A DNA stretch of 47,597 bases from Oscillospiraceae bacterium (GTDB lineage: Bacteria; Bacillota; Clostridia; Oscillospirales; Oscillospiraceae). Position 1 is the first letter of the stretch, and each line of letters starts with the position of its first letter. The DNA lies in assembly GCA_015067725.1 (NCBI GenBank), contig SVLX01000016.1:1-47597 (forward strand). Reading direction: 5' to 3'. The notes below the pieces were generated by a model. That model had not been told where the DNA came from. It ran no database searches and saw only the letters and a list, made by a program, of their open reading frames with translations. Below, piece by piece: positions 41,604 to 47,597 of the stretch. The position numbers and the translations under genes were made by a program.

Positions 41604-44600
41604 ATGCAAAAACACCTGACCAAACGCGCACTGTCCCTGCTTCTGGCCCTGGCTATGGTGCTTTCCTTCGCAGTGCCCGCTCAGGCCACTGCCGGAAATC
41701 ACACAGAAGTCCACTTCGAGCAGGTAGACAACAGTCTGGTTTCCGCCAATATGCTCACCGGGCGTGAGGAAACCATTGTCGAGGAACAACCATACGCTGA
41801 CACAGACCTGGTTCGTGTCTCCATCTTCCTGGAGCAAAACTCCACGGTTGAGGCCGGCTTCTCCACCGAGGGTATTGCATACAATGCCCAGGCTATGGCT
41901 TACCGTGATGAGCTCCGCCGGAATCAGCAGACCGTTACCGCCGCCATCGAGCAGGCTACCGGTGAAACGCTGAATGTAGTCTGGAATCTGACTCTGGCGG
42001 CCAACCTGATCTCTGCCAACGTCCCCTATGGCCAGATCGAAGAGATCGCGTCTGTGGCCGGTGTTGAGCAGGTGCTCCTGGAAACCCAGTACCAGCCCGA
42101 TGTGGTTGGCAAAGAGGAGACCGTTGACCCCAATATGGCAACCTCCGGCAAGCAGATTGGTTCTCATTTTGCCTGGGCCGCCGGTTATACCGGCGCAGGC
42201 AGCCGGATCGCCGTTATTGATACCGGTACGGACCTGAACCACGAGGCCTTCAACGAGGCCGCCTTCCTGTATTCCCTGACCTATCAGGCCGGTCTGCATG
42301 GCTGCGGTGTTGAGGAATATATGGACGGACTGAATCTGCTGGACGCTGAAGAGATTGCCGCCGTTGCCGCCGATCTGAATGTGCAGATTGACCCCAGTGC
42401 GGCCTACCATAATACCAAGTCTCCCTTCATCTACAACTATGTTGATGGCGACTATGACGTTCTGCACATCAATGATATGCAGGGCGAGCACGGCTCTCAC
42501 GTTGCCGGTATCGCCACGGCCAATGCTTACATTCCCGATGGCGAAGGCTTCTTTGCCAATGCACTGGCTACCAGCATGGTGCAGGGCGTTGCTCCCGATG
42601 CCCAGCTCTTGACCATGAAGGTCTTCGGCAAGGCCGGCGGTGCATACGACTCCGACTATATGGCAGCCATTGAGGACGCCATTATTCTGGGTGCCGATGC
42701 CGTCAACCTGTCTCTCGGTACCGGCAATCCCGGCAACTCCAGAAATGCCATTGCCGAATACCAGACCATTCTGGACAATCTGACCAAGACCGGCACGGTT
42801 GTGGTCATGTCTGCCGGCAACTCCGGTGCCTGGTCCAACTATGCCAATACTTTCCAGAGTTTCCTGTACGCTGACGACGTCAACTTCCAGACCGGCGGCT
42901 CTCCCGGCTCTTTTACCAATTCTCTGAGCGTCGCTTCCGTGAACAATGACGGCGTGGTCGGTCCCTATGTTATGGTCAATGACCAGATGATCATTTACAA
43001 CGAGACGCTGTATCATAATCCTCCCTTCGTGACCATTGCCGGAGAGCATGAGTATGTCCTCATCGACGGTGTTGGTACACTGAATGACTGGAGAGCCATC
43101 GGCGATGAGCTGAAGGGCAAAATTGCCATCTGCTCCCGTGGCCAGACCAATTTCTATGAAAAGGCCACCTTTGCCGCTTACTGCGGTGCAATCGGTGTAT
43201 TCATTTATAATAATGAGCCCGGCTCCATCAACATGGACCTGACGGATTACTATTCCAAGGCTCCTGTCGCTTCTCTGACCCAGGCAGACGGTGCCGCACT
43301 CAGAGCCGCGGCTACTCCCGTTACCGACGAAGCTGGCAATATCCTCTACTATGTGGGCAAGATGACCGTTTCTTCCGGCATGGGTACTGCCCAGTATAAC
43401 AGCGAGCATTACACCATGTCCTCCTTCTCCTCTTGGGGCGTTCCCGGCTCTCTGGAGCTGAAGCCCGAGATCACCGCCCCCGGCGGTAACATTTACTCCG
43501 TCTACGGCGAGACGCCTGCCGGCGGCGGTGCTGACCAGTATGAGAATATGTCCGGTACCTCCATGGCCTCCCCCCAGGTTGCCGGTATGGCCGCAGTTGT
43601 GGCGCAGTACATCCGTGAGAACGGTCTGGAGGAAAAGACCGGTCTGTCCAACAGAGCGCTGACCATGAGCTTGCTGATGTCCACCGCTGAGCCCATTGTG
43701 GACGGCGCAACCGGCGTATACTATCCTGTGATTCAGCAGGGTGCGGGTCTGGCCAATGTGGGCGCGGCGGTATCCGCTGACAGCTACATCCTGATGGATG
43801 AAAATGCCACCGGGTCCTATGCCGACGGCAAGGTCAAGGTCGAGCTGGGCGACGACCCCACCTTCAAGGGCGAGTATACTTTCTCCTTTACCATCAACAA
43901 CCTGACAGACCTGGAGAAGACCTTCGCCCTGAGTGCGGACTTCTTTACCCAGGATATCTTCAGTGCCTATGCCAATGGCGATTACAAGTATGACGAGACT
44001 GCCAATTATCTGGACTATCTGGCTGTTTCCCTGCCGGTCAACACCACTTGGAAGGTGGACGGCAAGACGCTGGAGCCCAGCGACAAAGTCTCCGGTCTGG
44101 ACTTTGACGGCAACGGTACGGTCAACAGCGCTGACGGTCAGGCACTTCTGGACTATGTGGTTGGTGTAAGCGCCGATTTGCAGAATCCGGATAAGGCTGA
44201 CCTGGATACCGATGGTGATGTGGACACCCACGATGCTTACCTGTTCTTCAGAGAACTGGGCACCGGCGTAGCCGTTCTTCCCGCCAACGGCAAGGTTCAG
44301 GTCACTGTGACCGTAGAGCTGACTGAGGCTTGGGACGAGTACCTGAGTTACACCGGCACCGGTGTCTATGTTGAGGGCTATGTTTTTGCCAAGAGCCTGT
44401 CCACCAGCGAGGGTGTTGAGGGAACAACCCACTCCATTCCCGTTCTGGGCTACTATGGCAACTGGACCAGCTCCTCTATGTTCGAGGTCGGTACTTATCA
44501 CGAAGTGGTTGCCGGCGATTCCTACCGCGCGGCCTATGCCGGCGATGAGCTGGTGAATGCGTTCTTCGTCAGCTATGACAAGAAGGGCAAAGAGGAATTC

Positions 44601-47597
44601 TATTTCGGCGGCAACCCTCTGGTTCCTGACGAAACCTATCTTCCCGAGCGTAATGCCATCAATTCCGAAAACTATTCTCAGATCAGCAGCATGAGCTTTG
44701 CGGCTATCCGTAACGCTGTTGCTTCCAGATTCACTGCGGTCAACAAGACCACCGGTGAAACCATGATTGAGACGAATCCCGGTGAATTCGGTGCCGCATT
44801 CTACTATGTCAATGGCGGCTACTGGACCAGAACCTCCAACGCTCTGCGTCTGGGCTTCAAGCCCACCGGCGCAAAAGAAGGCGACCAGTTGGAGATCGCC
44901 CTGACACTGGTACCCGAGTATTATGTGGATGCCGAAGGCAATGTAAACTGGGATGCTCTGGGCAAGGGCGCAACGCTGAGCCTGCCCATGGTGGTTGACA
45001 ACACCGCCCCTGTTCTGGAGAAGGTTATGATCGACCTGACCAACAATACTCTGGTGGCAGTGGCCTCTGACAATGAATATGTGGCCGCGGTTGCCCTGTA
45101 CAACCGCTCCGGTGCTCGTCTGCATGCTTATACCGGTGCCAAGATGGACATCGAAAAGAATGAAAAGGCCGAGTATGTTCTGGATCTCAATGGCGTCAAT
45201 GGCAAGCGGTTTATGCTGCAGGTCATGGACTATGCCAACAATGTGGCAACCTATTCCTTTGAAATGGAACTGGGCACTGCCGGCGAACTGCCCGAAATGA
45301 TCGCATTCGACCTGGATAAGGGTCACTGGGTTGCGCTCAACAAGGACACCACCTATGAAGATCTGGAGAGCCCCAATGCGGCCTATGACATCTCCAAGCA
45401 CACCATCTATGCCGCAACCATCGTTGACCATGTGATTCTGGCGGCCACCAGCGAAGGCATGCTCTATGCTATGCCCGAAGATGACCTGTCCGATATGTAC
45501 CCGGTAGCCAATCTGGGCTGCATCGTCACTGACATGGCCTATAATCCTGCGGACGGCAAGGTCTATGCGGTGACCAGCGAAAGCAACCTCATCAGCATCG
45601 ACAAGCTGACCGGTGAAGTCACCGAGGTTGGCGAAATCAGACTGGGCTATAACAAGCGCAAGACAAACACCCTGGCCTGCGATGCCAACGGCACATTCTA
45701 CTGCCATACGCTGGAATCCTTCTTTGTGTACAAGTTCACGCTGGACACTCTGGCAACCCCCGAAGAGCTGACCTATGTGGACATTGACACCGACAACGCT
45801 TATCTCCAGTCCATGGAGATCAATCCCAACACCGGCAAGCTCTGGTGGACCAGCTTCTATATGTATGACTACGATGGACTCTACTGGCCCACTCCCTACG
45901 CCAAGATTTTTGAGATTGACACCGTAACCGGCGACGACATCGAGCATGAAGATGTCTGGCATGAGCTCTGCGCACTGATTATCCCGGTCAGAGACAGCGG
46001 CAGCAGCGACGGCGGCAACTGGAGCGATCCCACCGACGAAGTTATCGGCATGGAAATCTCCAACACCAGCCTGAATATGCTCCGGGGTAACACCAAGGAG
46101 CTGTCCGTTACCGTGCAGCCCTGGACCGTAACCGACAACTCTGTCACCTGGAAGTCGGATAACGAGTCCGTGGCTACCGTGGACGAGGACGGTGTGGTTA
46201 CCGCCGTTAACGTAGGCACCGCCACCATTACAGCCACCTCCAATCTGGATCCCAGCTTTACCGCTACCTGCGTCGTTACCGTCGACACCCTGAAGGTAAC
46301 GGTTGAGGGTATGCTTCAGGATACCGCCGGTGCTTCTTCCTTCTTCACCTGGGATCTGCAGAATGCCAAAACCTGGACTGCCGGCAATGCCATCGATACC
46401 AGCATCGCCTCCGCCAGCTACAACCAGAAGGACAACATCTACTATGTTATGGACACCGTCAACAACGTTTGGGCCATGCATAAGATGGGTCCCGATGGCA
46501 AGACCTTTGCAAACTCCGGCGCCAATGGCGCAACCGTCCCGCTGTGGGATATGACCTACAACCCCTACTTTACCGAGCAAAGAGGTACAGAACAGATTTC
46601 CGGCGTATTCAACTACTATTTCCTGCTGCCCATGGATCCCATGGACATGAAGAGCTTCGGCTATGACCTGGGCTATGATGTGGGCTGGCTCACCGGTATT
46701 ACCTCTCTGGGTCACGAGAAGTATTTCGACGAGGAAACCGGCAATACCTATGATACCGAGCACATCATTCTGCTGGGCAATGATGGCAGCATTCACCACT
46801 TCTGGCTCTATGACGGCACCGAAGGTGTGACGGCATTCTATGGCTACTATCTGTCTGACCTGGAACTGGACTTCATGGGCTACAACGGTATGTATATGTA
46901 CTGCTCTCTGGTTCCCGGTGATGACGGTGCGCTGTATCTGTCCTACTTCAACGGGGCCGCCACTGAACTGTACCGACTGACCTTTGATGCGGTCAACGAG
47001 ATGTACAACGCTGTTCCCATTGGCAATATGGGTCAGGGTGTATGGCCTGCCGTTTTGACCAAGGTCACCACCAATGCTCCCGCTGAGGGCAATGATGTGG
47101 CCATGCCCAAGGCTACTGAGGTTATGACGGCGAGACCCATCACTGCGGAAGAGCTGGCCGCCAGCAAGCTGCCTGTAAATTCCGCCCGCACCTTCACCAT
47201 GACGGAGGAAATCCGCAACGCCAAGATGCACGCTGAGGCTCAGCCCGAATCCGACTCCCGTGTGGAGGACGGCGAGAAGACCGTCACTGTCACAGTCACC
47301 ACTAAGGAGGCCGCCAACAATGGTCTCGTCACCGTGTCTTATGATGCCGCCAAGCTGGCGCTGAAGTCCGCTGTAATCTCCGGCGACTACACCGCTAAGG
47401 CAGAAGAAGACGGCAAGCTGACCTTCGGCTATGTCGCCCTGAATGAGATTCCCGCTGAGGGCACCATCGCAACACTGACCTTTAATGTGCTGAATACCGA
47501 TGGTTCTGACATCACTGTGGAGCACAAGCAGCTCGGCAATGCCGTTGGCACCACCGAAACCATTAAGGTCGAGTTTGAGCACAAGAATACCGAAATC
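41604..47597 (+). CDS. Secreted S8 (subtilisin-like) protease with dockerin, Ig-like and cohesin-like modules (3' end cut)
   Basis: The frame is open to the window edge, 1,998 codons so far. A signal peptide covers residues 1-30 (TKRALSLLLALAMVLSFAVP, then AQA). The catalytic triad is complete: Asp206 (AVIDTGTD), His296 (GEHGSHVAGIA) and Ser653 (SGTSMASP). A PA domain (about 505-570) is inserted before the Ser, as in lactocepin/C5a-peptidase relatives, and an Fn3-like domain follows. A type I dockerin pair lies in the middle (FDGNGTVNSADGQALLDYVV and DTDGDVDTHDAYLFFREL, about 833-888). Beta-propeller-like repeats follow, with a Big_2 Ig-like domain about 1480-1560. From about 1894 there is a cohesin-like beta domain. 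AAAGGATG is upstream of the ATG. It probably digests proteins outside the cell or at the surface. Confidence 0.9.
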   Translation, partial: MQKHLTKRALSLLLALAMVLSFAVPAQATAGNHTEVHFEQVDNSLVSANMLTGREETIVEEQPYADTDLVRVSIFLEQNSTVEAGFSTEGIAYNAQAMAYRDELRRNQQTVTAAIEQATGETLNVVWNLTLAANLISANVPYGQIEEIASVAGVEQVLLETQYQPDVVGKEETVDPNMATSGKQIGSHFAWAAGYTGAGSRIAVIDTGTDLNHEAFNEAAFLYSLTYQAGLHGCGVEEYMDGLNLLDAEEIAAVAADLNVQIDPSAAYHNTKSPFIYNYVDGDYDVLHINDMQGEHGSHVAGIATANAYIPDGEGFFANALATSMVQGVAPDAQLLTMKVFGKAGGAYDSDYMAAIEDAIILGADAVNLSLGTGNPGNSRNAIAEYQTILDNLTKTGTVVVMSAGNSGAWSNYANTFQSFLYADDVNFQTGGSPGSFTNSLSVASVNNDGVVGPYVMVNDQMIIYNETLYHNPPFVTIAGEHEYVLIDGVGTLNDWRAIGDELKGKIAICSRGQTNFYEKATFAAYCGAIGVFIYNNEPGSINMDLTDYYSKAPVASLTQADGAALRAAATPVTDEAGNILYYVGKMTVSSGMGTAQYNSEHYTMSSFSSWGVPGSLELKPEITAPGGNIYSVYGETPAGGGADQYENMSGTSMASPQVAGMAAVVAQYIRENGLEEKTGLSNRALTMSLLMSTAEPIVDGATGVYYPVIQQGAGLANVGAAVSADSYILMDENATGSYADGKVKVELGDDPTFKGEYTFSFTINNLTDLEKTFALSADFFTQDIFSAYANGDYKYDETANYLDYLAVSLPVNTTWKVDGKTLEPSDKVSGLDFDGNGTVNSADGQALLDYVVGVSADLQNPDKADLDTDGDVDTHDAYLFFRELGTGVAVLPANGKVQVTVTVELTEAWDEYLSYTGTGVYVEGYVFAKSLSTSEGVEGTTHSIPVLGYYGNWTSSSMFEVGTYHEVVAGDSYRAAYAGDELVNAFFVSYDKKGKEEFYFGGNPLVPDETYLPERNAINSENYSQISSMSFAAIRNAVASRFTAVNKTTGETMIETNPGEFGAAFYYVNGGYWTRTSNALRLGFKPTGAKEGDQLEIALTLVPEYYVDAEGNVNWDALGKGATLSLPMVVDNTAPVLEKVMIDLTNNTLVAVASDNEYVAAVALYNRSGARLHAYTGAKMDIEKNEKAEYVLDLNGVNGKRFMLQVMDYANNVATYSFEMELGTAGELPEMIAFDLDKGHWVALNKDTTYEDLESPNAAYDISKHTIYAATIVDHVILAATSEGMLYAMPEDDLSDMYPVANLGCIVTDMAYNPADGKVYAVTSESNLISIDKLTGEVTEVGEIRLGYNKRKTNTLACDANGTFYCHTLESFFVYKFTLDTLATPEELTYVDIDTDNAYLQSMEINPNTGKLWWTSFYMYDYDGLYWPTPYAKIFEIDTVTGDDIEHEDVWHELCALIIPVRDSGSSDGGNWSDPTDEVIGMEISNTSLNMLRGNTKELSVTVQPWTVTDNSVTWKSDNESVATVDEDGVVTAVNVGTATITATSNLDPSFTATCVVTVDTLKVTVEGMLQDTAGASSFFTWDLQNAKTWTAGNAIDTSIASASYNQKDNIYYVMDTVNNVWAMHKMGPDGKTFANSGANGATVPLWDMTYNPYFTEQRGTEQISGVFNYYFLLPMDPMDMKSFGYDLGYDVGWLTGITSLGHEKYFDEETGNTYDTEHIILLGNDGSIHHFWLYDGTEGVTAFYGYYLSDLELDFMGYNGMYMYCSLVPGDDGALYLSYFNGAATELYRLTFDAVNEMYNAVPIGNMGQGVWPAVLTKVTTNAPAEGNDVAMPKATEVMTARPITAEELAASKLPVNSARTFTMTEEIRNAKMHAEAQPESDSRVEDGEKTVTVTVTTKEAANNGLVTVSYDAAKLALKSAVISGDYTAKAEEDGKLTFGYVALNEIPAEGTIATLTFNVLNTDGSDITVEHKQLGNAVGTTETIKVEFEHKNTEI

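Noticed and set aside
41436..47582. 2048-codon minus-strand ORF opposite the S8 protease
   Set aside because: Striking in length, but the plus frame has a signal peptide, catalytic triad and domains. The minus frame is Gly/His/Val-rich shadow sequence caused by codon bias.

Overview
The window looks like a chromosomal segment of an anaerobic Gram-positive bacterium of the Clostridia, most likely an Oscillospiraceae-type gut organism. This is inferred from the Firmicutes-style gene orders (rpoB-rpoC-L7Ae-rpsL-rpsG-fusA-tuf and pyrH-frr-uppS-cdsA-dxr-rseP), the presence of PolC, Gram-positive promoter spacing, AGGAGG-type ribosome binding sites and GC-rich third codon positions. No species can be named from sequence alone. 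I saw no tRNA, rRNA, prophage or CRISPR array.

Layout. 1-11.7 kb (minus strand): the transcription/translation core, read rpoB, rpoC, L7Ae-like, rpsL, rpsG, fusA, tuf (tuf cut by the window edge). Separate sigma-A-like promoters can be read before rpoB, the L7Ae gene and tuf. 11.7-15 kb: a candidate small RNA divergent from rpoB, a NUDIX hydrolase, a two-gene membrane operon with a palindromic operator, and tsaB-tsaE. 15.1-15.9 kb: two tandem type I toxin-antitoxin-like modules, each with a short hydrophobic peptide on the plus strand and a strongly conserved antisense RNA gene on the minus strand. 16-19.2 kb: an orphan MsmK/UgpC-like sugar ABC ATPase, a membrane protein and a GNAT acetyltransferase. 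19.3-26.4 kb (plus): a tyrosine phosphatase with a 103-bp duplicated 3' end, a DUF2284 protein, mtaB and polC. 27-32.2 kb (plus): pyrH, frr, uppS, cdsA, dxr and rseP, linking nucleotide supply, ribosome recycling, isoprenoid/lipid precursors and intramembrane proteolysis. 32.2-35 kb: free-methionine-sulfoxide reductase, an RluA-type pseudouridine synthase and a NYN nuclease. 35.2-41.3 kb: an ECF sigma factor with a very large membrane-anchored partner, an ArsR-like regulator and an XRE regulator. 41.6 kb to the end: a secreted S8 protease of at least 1,998 residues with dockerin and cohesin-like modules, truncated by the window edge.

Functional links. TsaB and TsaE make the t6A modification at tRNA A37, and MtaB thiomethylates it to ms2t6A. 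UppS, CdsA, Dxr and RseP are the classic envelope/isoprenoid cluster.

The most unusual non-coding content is (i) the paired toxin-antitoxin-like modules at 15.1-15.9 kb and (ii) a family of tandem hairpin arrays at four loci (12.46, 15.12, 26.41 and 32.48 kb). In these arrays a 7-nt linker resembling GTGAAAT or GTGATAT is conserved while the stems vary with base pairing kept. One array has expanded into eleven 18-bp units directly in front of a ribosome binding site.
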